Below are positions 24,201 to 32,052 of a stretch of DNA of 64,000 nt, in pieces. The DNA lies in contig CAZSXT010000007.1 of the NCBI GenBank assembly GCA_964611435.1, forward strand, positions 1-64,000. Reading direction: 5' to 3'. The stretch comes from JAYPHU01 sp964611435. Lineage in GTDB: Bacteria > Pseudomonadota > Alphaproteobacteria > Rhodospirillales > UBA2165. The notes under the pieces were generated by a model. It saw nothing but the letters and a program-made list of their open reading frames with translations, was not told where the DNA came from and did no database searches. Every line of letters begins with the position of its first letter. The first letter of the stretch is position 1. Position numbers and translations under genes: made by a program.

Positions 24201-26184
24201 TTGTGGCAGATGCTTTTTCCGCTGATTCTTTTGCCTTTGTTGCCGTTGCATCCGCCTTCGCTAGAGCATCTGACATGGTGTCAGTTTTTTCTTCAGCCGG
24301 AAGGGCGGCGATTTGCTGTTTCGCCTCCGCAACTTTTTCTTGGACTTTATCGACGACCGTTGAAATCTTATCGACGGTCATCGAGGCCAGATCTGCTCCC
24401 GCCGGAGCATCTGTCACCTTGGCCGCCTCTTCGGCCATTTTCTCATTAATCTTCGTAGATAGGACCGCCACAACCATACTTTCGGCAGCGGCAAGCTTGC
24501 CTGAACCCGAAGTTGATTTGACGGTATTGATGACCGTCGATACTACCGAGTCCATTGCAGCAACCGAACCTTTAACTGCAACTTCAATTTTTGCAGCCGC
24601 TAACTCGGTTTCTGTTGCGGCAGCCTCCAGACTTGCGAGCAACTGAGGATTGATTTTTTTGCCTGCACTCAGGCTGCCCAGCATCGCGCCGGCCGACAGC
24701 ATCACCCCTGAGGCGGTTGCAGCCAACGCGCTTGCAGCGCCAAGCGCGTCAAGGGGCGCCGTAATTGCCGAACTGAGGGAGTTTGCGGAACTTTGATCGA
24801 GGCCATAAGCAGTGCCTTTTGCTATCACCTCCGCCTCTACGGCCGCTTTTTTCGTCGCCGCTGATTGCTCAGCAGCACTTGCCTTGGTCGCTGCCGCCTG
24901 AGCTTTTAGTATAAGGGCCAAAATTGGCGCGGCATCAGCACTTTGATCAGTGGTGAGTGCATCTATTCTAGGCGCCAACTCATCTAAGGCCTTTTGAATA
25001 TTTTGCTGAGCCCGATCTTCCACCTGCCTCAAAAAACGATCGCTAAATCGGTTGAAAAGTTCATTTACGTTCTTTAGAGCGTCCAACAAACGTGACTGAT
25101 CTAACTTGGCTCTATCAAGTTGATCGTTTAGTGCCTGGATATCGCTTTGAGTGCTCTGGCCGAAATCAGATCCGGGCGCTGGCGGCTTAAATCCATCGGG
25201 ACCCGAGGTGGTGCCATCGTCAGGAACGGGCTGCCCCTGACCGCCCGTGCTCCCCGAGGGCGATATCGAGGGTTTTGCAGGATTGATTGATAGTACTGCG
25301 CCGTACTGTGCGGATAGCTGCTGGGCGGAGAGAATAACAGGTGCAGGAGGCGGCTGGTTGATGCTCAAAAGACCAACAGTCGCCCCAATTTGGTTTAGAA
25401 CCACAGTTCCGCCGTTATTGGTTAGAACAACCTCACCAACCGCCCCATCGGGATCCTGCAAAAGAGAAAAAGAGTTTTCCTGCCCATCACCCCCGATACT
25501 TCCCGCCAGAGTTGTTCCTCTGATGCCTATCGTTGCTACCGGTGTATTCAAAACCGCGGCGTCTGGATCAGATTTTGAGATTTGACCGCTGACGAAAGAG
25601 AAGGCCCCAGTGACCAGAGATACGGAGAGAGAATTGTTATCTCCCCCTGCATCGTATACCATTTCATCCAAGACCATCCGACCCGAGTCGCCCAGCGAGA
25701 AGGTTGACTGGTCAGCAAATTCGATCCCTACCGCACCTTTACTGCCTGTCTCAATCACATCGTTTTGGTATACAGGGTCGCCCTTTTTTAGGGAGACCCG
25801 CGTTCCATCAGCCCTCTCAGCCGCAACTTGCCCCTCTATTTCTACGACTGTACCAATCGGCTCGTTGGGTGACGCCTGTGCGTCGGCCTGTGCGGTTTGA
25901 CCGGGCGCGATTGGGCCAGCAAGACGAGTCGCTAGATGGCCCGTGAGCAAAATATTCCCGTCGATGTGCAGATCGGGAGCCGCTGCAACGGCAAAAAAAT
26001 TCTGGACAATGATAACCTGTCCATCTTTGCCGACGATTATCAGATCGGAGTCTTGACGGTTAAACTTTGCGGTCAGGATCCAACTGCCATCGGTGATAAA
26101 CAAGTCCGCCACGCCCGATGCGTCCAAAACGACGGGATCAGCGTACAAGTTTCCTACTTCCGACTGTGGGGGACGCCTTATCAT
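6285..26184 (-). CDS. Giant FecR/VCBS/RTX surface protein with embedded subtilisin-P domain, N-terminal part
   Basis: This is the N-terminal 6,633 codons of one giant secreted or surface protein; the rest continues left of the assembly gap. The ATG at 26184 has AAGGA about 6 bases upstream. Domains in order: a hydrophobic beta prefix (1-100), a FecR-like domain (about 110-265, with ATIGIRGT near 217), a Pro/Gly linker (278-345), an alanine-rich helical stalk with inserted beta modules (346-3770), cadherin/VCBS-like repeats (3771-4930, several VNDAP boundaries), an RTX block (4930-5330), an S8 protease (5330-5665), a P-domain (5670-5800), an RTX block (5800-6085), two cadherin-like units (6090-6280), then RTX repeats into the gap. 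There is no Sec signal peptide, and I noticed no cysteine. Known for RTX proteins: type I secretion and calcium-driven folding outside the cell. Adhesin or S-layer-like role is inference. The apparent stop just left of the gap is an artefact of the N count. Confidence 0.9.
7350..7930 (-). repeat. Two cadherin-like domains between RTX blocks
   Basis: Residues about 6085-6282. Motifs VNEGASLTI, SLLANDFDF, DNADFNGLDTFTYTVQDDDG, VAAVNDAPEAKTTKILGIEDAVVSG and GSDVDGDALTF define one VCBS/cadherin-like unit and a second that follows it directly. Confidence 0.75.
7930..8790 (-). repeat. RTX block downstream of the P-domain
   Basis: Residues about 5800-6085. Units include NAIGGDGADTFSGNAADNTLRG, GQAGDDQLIGGAGNDVLLGGYG and a second cluster GLAGDDSISGLAGDDYITGGAGDDTIHGG (in pieces). 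Each cluster is followed by a hemolysin-associated beta segment (TAVYSGVKSNYAV, AAVYSDAFNAYTI) typical of RTX proteins. Confidence 0.82.
8790..9190 (-). other. P-domain (proprotein convertase) after the S8 domain
   Basis: Residues about 5670-5800 form a jelly-roll P-domain: GGSISDTITVSG, then HVEVNVQLTHEFIGDLLIEITSP, GTTSTLLNR, FWGETSNGDWTLTVTDTETGDVGTLDSWSI. These are the standard motifs of the kexin P-domain, which stabilises the adjacent protease and is common in secreted bacterial S8 enzymes. Confidence 0.88.
9190..10200 (-). other. Subtilisin-like S8 protease domain inside the giant protein
   Basis: Residues about 5330-5665. The catalytic triad is intact: Asp5369 in GIIDDGIDYTHAD (codon 10080-10078), His5412 in DDFHGTAVAGVMAG (9951-9949) and Ser5588 in FSGTSAAAPIVSG (9423-9421). 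An Asn in FAAGNYGESGD supplies the expected oxyanion residue. The order D-H-S with a following P-domain is the kexin/furin-type arrangement known from bacterial proprotein convertases. It lies between two RTX blocks, so it should fold only outside the cell, where calcium is available; that last point is inference. Confidence 0.9.
10200..11390 (-). repeat. RTX nonapeptide block upstream of the protease domain
   Basis: Residues about 4930-5330. Consecutive GGxGxDxxx units such as GGAGDDSVDGGAGDDTI and GGDGSDTLTGGAGDDVIYG form calcium-binding parallel beta-rolls. The block includes one copy of the ITVDDHAASPINTVEMDLDG segment near 10935, the outlying copy of the super-repeat found at 1-7350. Confidence 0.85.
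11390..14870 (-). repeat. Cadherin/VCBS-like tandem in the giant protein
   Basis: Residues about 3771-4930. Repeated units carry the motif set VxEDT/GD, LxNDTDxDGD, GxxxxNxDGTxxYxP, SFTYTVxD and the boundary VNDAP or ANDRP. These are hallmarks of VCBS and cadherin-like Ig domains of large bacterial adhesins. Two further GDxYxITV-type modules are inserted near 12830-12560 and 12400-12150, and one near 14710-14450. Confidence 0.8.
14870..25150 (-). repeat. Alanine-rich helical stalk of the giant protein
   Basis: Residues about 346-3770 are dominated by Ala with Glu, Lys, Asp, Gln, Ser and Thr in helical heptad-like runs (for example QEAAAAAAAATSAAEDAQAA near 20885). Prolines are rare within these runs. 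The degenerate repeats are not simple tandem copies. Several beta modules of about 85-95 residues interrupt the helices at roughly 23800-23380, 22600-22350, 17650-17020, 16830-16560 and 15560-15230. A long rod or stalk is the simplest reading; this is inference from composition. Confidence 0.7.
25390..25860 (-). other. FecR-like domain of the giant protein
   Basis: Residues about 110-265. The sequence reads IGTVVEIEGQV, then ADGTRVSLKKGD, VIETGSKGAVGIEF, FSLGDSGRMVLDE and ATIGIRGT, which is the FecR-domain pattern found near the N-terminus of many giant proteobacterial RTX adhesins. It also resembles the retention module of LapA-like adhesins (V..GxV..DG....L..GD.V...D.I.TG..G.V.I.F). A periplasm-facing anchor or plug role during type I secretion is inference. 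Confidence 0.7.
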
Positions 26185-26350
26185 CAGAGTCCTTAGTGTT
26201 CCTGCATGGCCACAACCAGAGAAAAGTCTGTAGCTCTGGCCTCAAATGAGAATCTTAGGATGTCAGACAAACTTTGTTCCATTTTAAGGCCTTGCGAGCA
26301 TAGATACCAGATTCTCTAGATACTAAATACCAAGTTTAGTGTTAGCATAA

Positions 26351-26366
26351 AGTGATCTGGGTCACA
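26351..26366. promoter_or_regulatory. Candidate CRP/FNR-family operator
   Basis: AGTGA-TCTGGG-TCACA matches the CRP consensus TGTGA-N6-TCACA at 9 of 10 defined positions and forms the inverted repeat GTGA-N6-TCAC. It lies 167 bp before the giant gene's start codon. Alphaproteobacterial CRP/FNR relatives use similar half-sites, so the exact regulator is open. Confidence 0.45.
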
Positions 26367-26494
26367 ATGTTTCTTTCTTTTTTGTGTAAGTCTGCAAAAC
26401 TAATTCTCAAACCAGATGCCCTCTGCAAAACGTTGCTCAGGTGAAGGCTGGTTATCCTGTCGAAACTAATCAGGTAGTTGAAATAGTTCTGCGT

Positions 26495-26508
26495 CCAACG
26501 CTCGTTGG
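26495..26508. promoter_or_regulatory. Perfect palindrome CCAACG-CT-CGTTGG
   Basis: A 6-bp perfect inverted repeat with a 2-bp centre, 120 bp upstream of the methyltransferase start. The spacer is too short for a good RNA hairpin loop, so a protein operator is more plausible than a terminator. It could be chance. Confidence 0.3.
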
Positions 26509-26627
26509 GGTGTCAACCATAATACAACTTACAAACGTAAACCTAACCCTCTGTTTTCATTGGAACAAACAACAACAATAATGTATCGAGTGGGAGTAAG
26601 CTGGGTTCGAAGAGGCAAATTCGAAAT

Positions 26628-27407
26628 ATGAGCACCTTCGTCAAATTGGTCAGCCTGTATGAGCAAACCGGCCTGACCGTCCAGACCAGTCTGTCGCCGG
26701 GACATTTCCCGGGATTCAATCTGGCCGAAATTCCCTTTACCTATATCTATGACGGCGATGAGTGCCTCAGCAAAGGCGGTGGCATTGCGCTGGCCGAAAT
26801 CGCTTTCTTGGAGGCCTTGTTCGAGAACTATCATCCGAAGCGCATCTTCGTCATCGGCAATTCCTACGGTTGGAGCTCCCTGGCTTTAGCGCTGATCAAT
26901 CCGCAGGCCAAAGTTGCGGCGATTGATCTCTGCCCCCGGCCAGCGGAGCGCCGGGGCTTGGAAGTCACCAACATGCTGGGCTCGTATGTTCCGGCGGAGG
27001 TCGTCGCGCTGGAGGGACGCAGCCCGGAAGCCGTGCGCCCTGTGGTGGAGCAGGAGCTGGGCGGCGAGATCGATTTCGTGCTAATCGATGGCGGGCACAC
27101 AAATGAGCATATCCTGGCCGACTTCGCCGCCTGCCGGGAGGTCGCCGCCGAGAATTGCGTTTACGTCTTCCACGATGTCATCAATTTCCAGATGACGCCG
27201 GGCTTTACCACCATTGCCGAAGCCAGCCCGGACCTGCGCAGCACGCTGCTTCACCGGACGCCCTCGGGCATCGGTATCAGCTACCCCCCTGCATTAGATG
27301 AGGTGCTGGGACCGGTGGTTTTCGCATTTTCTGAGTCCGATCAGCGTAAAGAAGCGCTGTGGCGGGAAGGCAAGGAACGGCTTACCGGCAGCGGCGTTAA
27401 GACCTAA
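26628..27407 (+). CDS. Class I SAM-dependent methyltransferase (Methyltransf_24-like)
   Basis: 259 aa. The central fold shows FVIGNSYGWSSLALAL (motif I region, about 83-98), VAAIDL at the end of beta 2, and EIDFVLIDGGHTNEHILADF followed by VYVFHDV, the Asp/Gly/His-rich pattern of the Methyltransf_24 family often found beside glycosyltransferases and giant surface proteins. The substrate cannot be told from sequence. The upstream purine run GAAGAGG is about 14 bases from the ATG, so translation initiation looks weak. It is divergent from the giant gene and its stop overlaps that of the esterase gene on the other strand by 11 bp. Confidence 0.75.
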   Translation: MSTFVKLVSLYEQTGLTVQTSLSPGHFPGFNLAEIPFTYIYDGDECLSKGGGIALAEIAFLEALFENYHPKRIFVIGNSYGWSSLALALINPQAKVAAIDLCPRPAERRGLEVTNMLGSYVPAEVVALEGRSPEAVRPVVEQELGGEIDFVLIDGGHTNEHILADFAACREVAAENCVYVFHDVINFQMTPGFTTIAEASPDLRSTLLHRTPSGIGISYPPALDEVLGPVVFAFSESDQRKEALWREGKERLTGSGVKT

Positions 27408-28347
27408 ACGCCGTCGCAACGGCGTCGGACACCTCGAACAATGCCTCGTTGGCTTCGTCGATCACCCCGCCCATGGTGATAAAACCGTGAACCTGCCCTT
27501 CGAAGCAACGATAGGTGCAGGGCACGCCCGCCGCGCTCAATCTATCCGCATAGGCCTTACCTTCATCCACCAGCGGATCATAGCCGCAGGTCATCACATA
27601 GGCGGGCGCGACGCCCGTCAAATCCGCCGCCAGTTCCGGCGAGGCGCGCCAATCGTCCCGGTCGGCGTCACTCCGCAGATAGCATTCATGGACCCAGTCC
27701 TGATAGTCGGCGGTCAGCAGATAGCCCTTGCCAAATTTCTTGTGGGACTCCGTCAATAGCGCCATTCGGGTGGCCGGATAAATCAAGGCCTGAAACGCCA
27801 ATGTGATCCCGGCATCCCGCGCCATGATCGCAGCGACGGCGGAGAGATTGCCGCCGGCGCTATCGCCGCCGACCGCCACCTTTGCCGGATCGATGGCCCG
27901 TCCGTCCACGCCCGCCAGCGCCCATTCCACCGACGCCAATGTGTCATCGACGGCCGCTGGAAATTTGTGCTCCGGCGCCAGACGGTAATCCACATTGACC
28001 ACGGCAAAGCCGCCCCGGTTCGCCGCCATCCGGCAGATCACGTCATGGGTCTCGATGTCGCCGACCATCCAGCCGCCGCCATGGTAATACATAAGCACCG
28101 GTAATTTCTTTTCCGGATCAGCGCCTGCCGGCCGGTAATAACGCGCCGGAATATCACCGCCGGGGCCGGGAATGACCAAGTCTTCAATCAGGCCCACATC
28201 CGGCGCAGTCGGATTCATGGCGCCCCTTGTTTTCTTGAACACATCGCGGAGCGCAACCGCCCCCAATTCCTTCGGCGTAGGCATGCCCTCGGCCTCCGCC
28301 TTGGCGGCGGCATCGAGGATTGTCTGGGCTTGCGGATTGACGGTCAT
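27397..28347 (-). CDS. Alpha/beta hydrolase, hormone-sensitive-lipase family esterase
   Basis: 316 aa from the ATG at 28347, chosen over upstream starts because AAGGAA sits 8 bases before it and the family usually has about 310 residues. His89 opens the HGGGW oxyanion-hole motif, Ser163 is the nucleophile in GDSAGGN, the acid is in GYDPLVDEG, and the catalytic His is in QVHGF near the end. Known role of the family: hydrolysis of short acyl esters in the cytoplasm. The N-terminal cap (DAAAKAEAEGMPTPKEL) is standard. It converges on the methyltransferase gene with an 11-bp overlap of the two 3' ends. The physiological substrate is unknown. Confidence 0.85.
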   Translation of the reverse strand: MTVNPQAQTILDAAAKAEAEGMPTPKELGAVALRDVFKKTRGAMNPTAPDVGLIEDLVIPGPGGDIPARYYRPAGADPEKKLPVLMYYHGGGWMVGDIETHDVICRMAANRGGFAVVNVDYRLAPEHKFPAAVDDTLASVEWALAGVDGRAIDPAKVAVGGDSAGGNLSAVAAIMARDAGITLAFQALIYPATRMALLTESHKKFGKGYLLTADYQDWVHECYLRSDADRDDWRASPELAADLTGVAPAYVMTCGYDPLVDEGKAYADRLSAAGVPCTYRCFEGQVHGFITMGGVIDEANEALFEVSDAVATAFRS

Positions 28348-28475
28348 AGCGATGTTCCTTGAAGCGGAAGGTGACTGGTCGCCAAAATTAGGGCTCGCAA
28401 ACGAGGCGCTCAACCTATAAATACCCCACAACGGCGTATGCGCCCCATCGGAAAAGACCAACCAAGGAAGTCACA

Positions 28476-28796
28476 ATGTCAGACCAAGTCAGAGCCTCAC
28501 ACATCCTCGTCAGCCACAACGAAGCCAGTGGCACCGGCTCGCAGCTCACCAAAGACGACGCCCATGCCCAAATCCTGAAGCTCAAGGAAGAGGTGGATGC
28601 CGGCGGCGATTTCTCCGCGCTGGCGGTGGAACATTCCGACTGTCCGTCGTCGGGCCAGGGCGGCGATCTCGGCCGATTCGGCCGCGGCATGATGGTGCCG
28701 GAATTCGATCAGGCGGTGTTTGATCTTGACGTCAATCAGGTCAGCGACGTGGTCGAGACCGATTTCGGCTATCACCTGATTCACCGGACCGAGTAG
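28476..28796 (+). CDS. Stand-alone parvulin-type peptidyl-prolyl isomerase
   Basis: 106 aa, only slightly longer than one PpiC/rotamase domain. Parvulin signatures are present: VRASHILV at the start, GGDFSALAVEHSDCPS, GGDLGRFGRGMMVPEFDQAVF and VETDFGYHLIHRT at the end. There is no signal peptide, so it should act in the cytoplasm on proline bonds, like E. coli PpiC. AAGGAAG lies about 6 bases before the ATG. It is divergent from the esterase, with 128 bp between the starts. Confidence 0.9.
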   Translation: MSDQVRASHILVSHNEASGTGSQLTKDDAHAQILKLKEEVDAGGDFSALAVEHSDCPSSGQGGDLGRFGRGMMVPEFDQAVFDLDVNQVSDVVETDFGYHLIHRTE

Positions 28797-28851
28797 CCGC
28801 GCCCCACGTTAATTCCTTGCGGATCGGGCCGGGCTGACACAAATTAGCCGT

Positions 28852-30720
28852 ATGCGCTCGCTCTCCGCCGATGCTCCCGACCCGTCGCGCAAGCGGAATG
28901 ATCTAAAGACCATCCGTACGCTGCTGCCCTATCTGTGGCCCCAAAACGCCACGGAAATGCGGGTGCGTGTAGTCATCGCGCTGATTTTTCTGGCGGCGGC
29001 CAAAGGCATCACGGTCGCCATCCCCATCATCTACAAGTACGCCGTCGATACGATCTCTTCGCCCGTGGATGCGGTGATTATCGTACCCGTCGCCCTGCTG
29101 ATCGGTTATGGCGTCGCCCGGGTGCTGGCGCAGGCATTTGGTGAATTGCGGGACGCGGTGTTTGCCAAGGTTGCACAGCGCGCCATCCGGGAAGCAGGTT
29201 TGCGCACCTTCCGCCATTTGCACCGCCTGGCGCTTCGATTCCATATGGACCGGCAGACCGGCGGCCTCAGCCGCGCCGTGGAGCGCGGCACCAAGGGCAT
29301 CGATTTCCTGCTGAACTTCATGCTGTTCAACGTCATTCCGACGCTTCTGGAAATCCTATTGGTCTGCGCGGTCATGTGGGGCTTGTTCAATATCTGGTTC
29401 GCCCTGATCACCTTTGTCACGGTGGGGACTTATATCCTTTGGACCGTCGCGGTGACCGAGTGGCGGCTGAAATACCGCCGGCATATGAACAAGATGGACG
29501 GCGAGGCCAATACCAAAGCCATCGACTCTTTGCTGAACTACGAGACGGTCAAGTATTTCGGCAATGAGGACCACGAGGCCCGGCGCTTTGACGAGGCGCT
29601 GAAGTCATACGAAACCGCCGCCGTCAAAAGCAAAGTCTCGCTGTCGCTGCTGAATATCGGCCAGGGCGTGGTGATCTCCATTGGGCTGACCGTGGTCATG
29701 ATCATGGCGGGCTATGGGGTGAAGAACGGCACCATGACGCTGGGCGATTTTGTCATGGTGAACAATTACCTTATCCAGCTGTTTCTGCCGCTGAACTTCC
29801 TCGGTTTTGTTTACCGGGAGATCAAACAATCCCTGGCGGATATGGAGGAGATGTTTGGCCTTCTCGACCAGAATGAAGAGGTCGCCGACAAGCCGGACGC
29901 GCCGGACCTCCAGGTCGACGGCGGTGAGATCGTATTTGAAAACGTCAGCTTCGACTATAACCCCAACCGGCGCATCCTGTTCGACGTCTCGTTCACCGTG
30001 CCGCCCGGTAAATCCGTGGCGATTGTCGGCCCGTCGGGTGCCGGGAAGTCCACCATCTCCCGTCTTCTCTACCGCTTTTATGACGCGACCGAAGGCCGCA
30101 TCCTGATCGACGGACAGGACATCAAAACCATCGGCCAGGACAGTCTGCGCCGCGCTATCGGCATCGTTCCCCAGGACACGGTGCTGTTCAACGACACGGT
30201 CTTCTACAACATCGCCTATGGCCGGCCCGGTGCGACCCCATCGGAAATCGAAGAAGCGGCGCGGTTGGCCAGCATCCATGACTTTGTGAGCGAACTGCCC
30301 GAAGGCTACAACACCCGGGTGGGCGAGCGCGGGCTGAAACTATCCGGCGGCGAAAAGCAGCGAGTCGCCATCGCCCGGACGATCCTGAAAGGCCCGCAAA
30401 TCCTGATCTTCGACGAGGCGACGTCGGCGCTGGACAGCAGGACCGAACGGGAAATTCAGGAATCCCTCAGCGAAGTTTCCGCCGACCGGACCACGGTCAT
30501 GATTGCCCACCGGTTATCCACGGTGGTCAATGCGGATGAAATCCTGGTGTTGGAGAAAGGCAAAATCGCCGAGCGTGGCACCCACGCCGACCTTCTGGCC
30601 AAGGATAACGTCTATGCCCGCATGTGGGAACGCCAGCAAGAAGTCCGCAGGGCCGAAGAAACCCTGGCCCAATCGGCGGAAGCCGGTGTTACCACCGGCG
30701 ACCCGGCGGCGGCTGAATAA
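28852..30720 (+). CDS. Atm1-type ABC transporter (fused permease and ATPase)
   Basis: 622 aa half-transporter. The N-terminal membrane domain (about 30-340) begins LKTIRTLLPYLWP and carries the long helices of ABC exporters. The ATPase follows with Walker A GPSGAGKST (393-401), signature LSGGEKQ (497-503) and Walker B ILIFDEATSALD (about 515-526). Sequence style (IPIIYKYAVDTI, YETVKYFGNEDHEARRFDEAL) matches the Atm1/HMT1 family, known to export glutathione-linked sulfur species or metal conjugates across the inner membrane. No strong ribosome site is seen. It is not the secretion ATPase of the giant RTX protein: it has no membrane-fusion partner nearby. Its end is 10 bp from the convergent Sel1 gene. 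Confidence 0.88.
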   Translation: MRSLSADAPDPSRKRNDLKTIRTLLPYLWPQNATEMRVRVVIALIFLAAAKGITVAIPIIYKYAVDTISSPVDAVIIVPVALLIGYGVARVLAQAFGELRDAVFAKVAQRAIREAGLRTFRHLHRLALRFHMDRQTGGLSRAVERGTKGIDFLLNFMLFNVIPTLLEILLVCAVMWGLFNIWFALITFVTVGTYILWTVAVTEWRLKYRRHMNKMDGEANTKAIDSLLNYETVKYFGNEDHEARRFDEALKSYETAAVKSKVSLSLLNIGQGVVISIGLTVVMIMAGYGVKNGTMTLGDFVMVNNYLIQLFLPLNFLGFVYREIKQSLADMEEMFGLLDQNEEVADKPDAPDLQVDGGEIVFENVSFDYNPNRRILFDVSFTVPPGKSVAIVGPSGAGKSTISRLLYRFYDATEGRILIDGQDIKTIGQDSLRRAIGIVPQDTVLFNDTVFYNIAYGRPGATPSEIEEAARLASIHDFVSELPEGYNTRVGERGLKLSGGEKQRVAIARTILKGPQILIFDEATSALDSRTEREIQESLSEVSADRTTVMIAHRLSTVVNADEILVLEKGKIAERGTHADLLAKDNVYARMWERQQEVRRAEETLAQSAEAGVTTGDPAAAE

Positions 30721-30730
30721 TTCTTTCGAT

Positions 30731-31348
30731 CTATAGTAACTGCTTGCGCGCAAAGTCCAGGACGCCGATCGGGACGGCCACGCCGCTGGCTTGCGCCTGT
30801 TCCAGCAGGTGCAAAGCCTTGGCCGCGCTTTTCTCAACACCCGCGCCGCGCAAGTACAGCATAGCCAGGTTAAGCTGTGCCGGACCATAGCCGGCGGCCG
30901 CGGCCTTGGTGTACCAACTCGCGGCTTCTTCCAGGTTTCGGGAAACCCCGCTGCCGCTTTCCAGCATGACGGCCAGATTGAACTGCGCCTGTTGCTCGCC
31001 GGCCGTGGCAGCCTTGCGGTACCACTCGGCCGCCTTTCCCTTATCAAGCGCGACGCCGTCGCCGTCATGATACATCTGCCCCAGCCGCATCATAGAGGGC
31101 ACGTGGCCCTGGCCGGCGGCGCGGCCGTACCATTGGGCGGCTTCCGCCGGATCCTTGGCGCCCTTGAGGCCGAAATCATACACCCGGGCGAGGTTGTACT
31201 GCGCCCGCATATTTCCGGAGTCGGCGGCCCGTTCGAGCCAGGTCAGCGATTGGCCGAAATTATCCGGCGGCGCCACCTGGGCAACGGCCCGCTCTCCGCC
31301 TAGTGTGGCGGCGATAATTACGGCGGCAATGGCAATCGTGCGAAACAT
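30731..31348 (-). CDS. Secreted Sel1-repeat (TPR-like) protein
   Basis: 205 aa from the ATG at 31348; a TTG three codons upstream is possible but lies inside the T-run of the preceding terminator. A Sec signal peptide (MFRTIAIAAVIIAATLGG...AVAQ) points to the periplasm. Four Sel1 repeats follow, each with the pattern AQxxLAxxYxxGxGVxxDxxxAAxWYxxAA. Sel1 proteins are known scaffolds for protein-protein contacts; no specific partner can be named. The end converges with the Atm1-type transporter gene. Confidence 0.85.
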   Translation of the reverse strand: MFRTIAIAAVIIAATLGGERAVAQVAPPDNFGQSLTWLERAADSGNMRAQYNLARVYDFGLKGAKDPAEAAQWYGRAAGQGHVPSMMRLGQMYHDGDGVALDKGKAAEWYRKAATAGEQQAQFNLAVMLESGSGVSRNLEEAASWYTKAAAAGYGPAQLNLAMLYLRGAGVEKSAAKALHLLEQAQASGVAVPIGVLDFARKQLL

Positions 31349-31355
31349 AGAACCC

Positions 31356-31387
31356 AAAAAAATTCCGGCGCGGAGTACGCGCCGGAA
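31356..31387 (-). terminator. Rho-independent terminator
   Basis: On the minus strand a perfect 10-bp stem TTCCGGCGCG / CGCGCCGGAA with a 5-base loop is followed directly by seven T. It ends the lipoprotein transcript and separates it from the Sel1 gene just downstream. The plus-strand side lacks a T-run. Confidence 0.9.
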
Positions 31388-31424
31388 AATATAAACAATT
31401 CAGAGGTTTATGGCCACACCGGGG

Positions 31425-31877
31425 TTATATTTCCCCTTGCAGCGTCGATACAACCTCTTCGAGAGGTTGATTGACCTCATGAACCGTAGCCGCCGGCGCC
31501 ATCTCATGGCCCAATGAGCTTTGCGCGCCGGAAGGGACTGCGGTCTCAGCCTTTTTAGGTTTGGGCAAATCCTGCATCCGCACGGCGGGCTTCGGCACCG
31601 GTTCCGGATCTTTCACCCAATGATCGATTTCCTCAGGCGCCTCAAGATCGGGCACGTCCGGTGGGTCCGGCGGATCATACCGGCTCGGATGCGGGCCGAA
31701 ATAGTTCACCAGACGCCGCTCGTCATGATGCTGCGGCTCCTTGAAACACTGGACCGTCCCGAGGGATTGGTAACAATAGAGGGGTTCGCGGTCATACACC
31801 GCTTCTTCATAGGCATCTACGTAACCGCACCCGCTCAGCGCCACGAGCAAGGCGATTACTTTCGCAGATTTCAACAT
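31425..31877 (-). CDS. Small proline-rich lipoprotein
   Basis: 150 aa from the ATG at 31877, which has AGGAG 8 bases upstream. The signal peptide MLKSAKVIALLVALSGC ends in a lipobox with the lipidated Cys17. The mature part has two further cysteines (YCYQSLGTVQCF) and a proline/aspartate-rich middle (YDPPDPPDVPDLEAPEEID). It probably sits at the cell envelope. I do not recognise a named family. A strong terminator lies 38 bp past its stop, so it looks like a single-gene transcript. Confidence 0.75.
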   Translation of the reverse strand: MLKSAKVIALLVALSGCGYVDAYEEAVYDREPLYCYQSLGTVQCFKEPQHHDERRLVNYFGPHPSRYDPPDPPDVPDLEAPEEIDHWVKDPEPVPKPAVRMQDLPKPKKAETAVPSGAQSSLGHEMAPAATVHEVNQPLEEVVSTLQGEI

Positions 31878-32052
31878 GGGTCTTTCTCCTGGGTAAAGAA
31901 AGCAAACCGGCATCGCGACCGGAATATTCAGGGAAATACAGAATTGCACAAAGGCCTAAAGAACCGGTTAACGGGGGTGCGGCGGGCGTCTTGATCAGCC
32001 CGACCAGCGGGTTATGCTCTCATAGATTGATGATTTATTAGGCTCCAGCGGC

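Larger units (their letters stand above)
26185..26627. promoter_or_regulatory. AT-rich divergent intergenic region of the giant gene
   Basis: 443 bp without a supported gene, between the giant gene (leftward) and a methyltransferase gene (rightward). It is visibly more AT-rich than the coding DNA on either side. It holds a CRP/FNR-type inverted repeat (26351-26366), a perfect palindrome (26495-26508) and a cluster of related GATAC hexamers at 26301-26335 (AGATACC, AGATACT, AATACC). I could not assign -35/-10 boxes with confidence. Confidence 0.6.

Noticed and set aside
1..26184. Many plus-strand open frames of 60-280 codons across the giant gene (for example 5814-6317, 8116-8694, 16394-17233)
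   Set aside because: They are antisense to the RTX or alanine codons, have repetitive compositions and lack family resemblance or ribosome sites.
28852..30720. The ABC transporter as the type I secretion ATPase for the giant protein
   Set aside because: Its sequence is of Atm1 type, it has no N-terminal C39-like domain, and no membrane-fusion or outer-membrane partner genes are adjacent.
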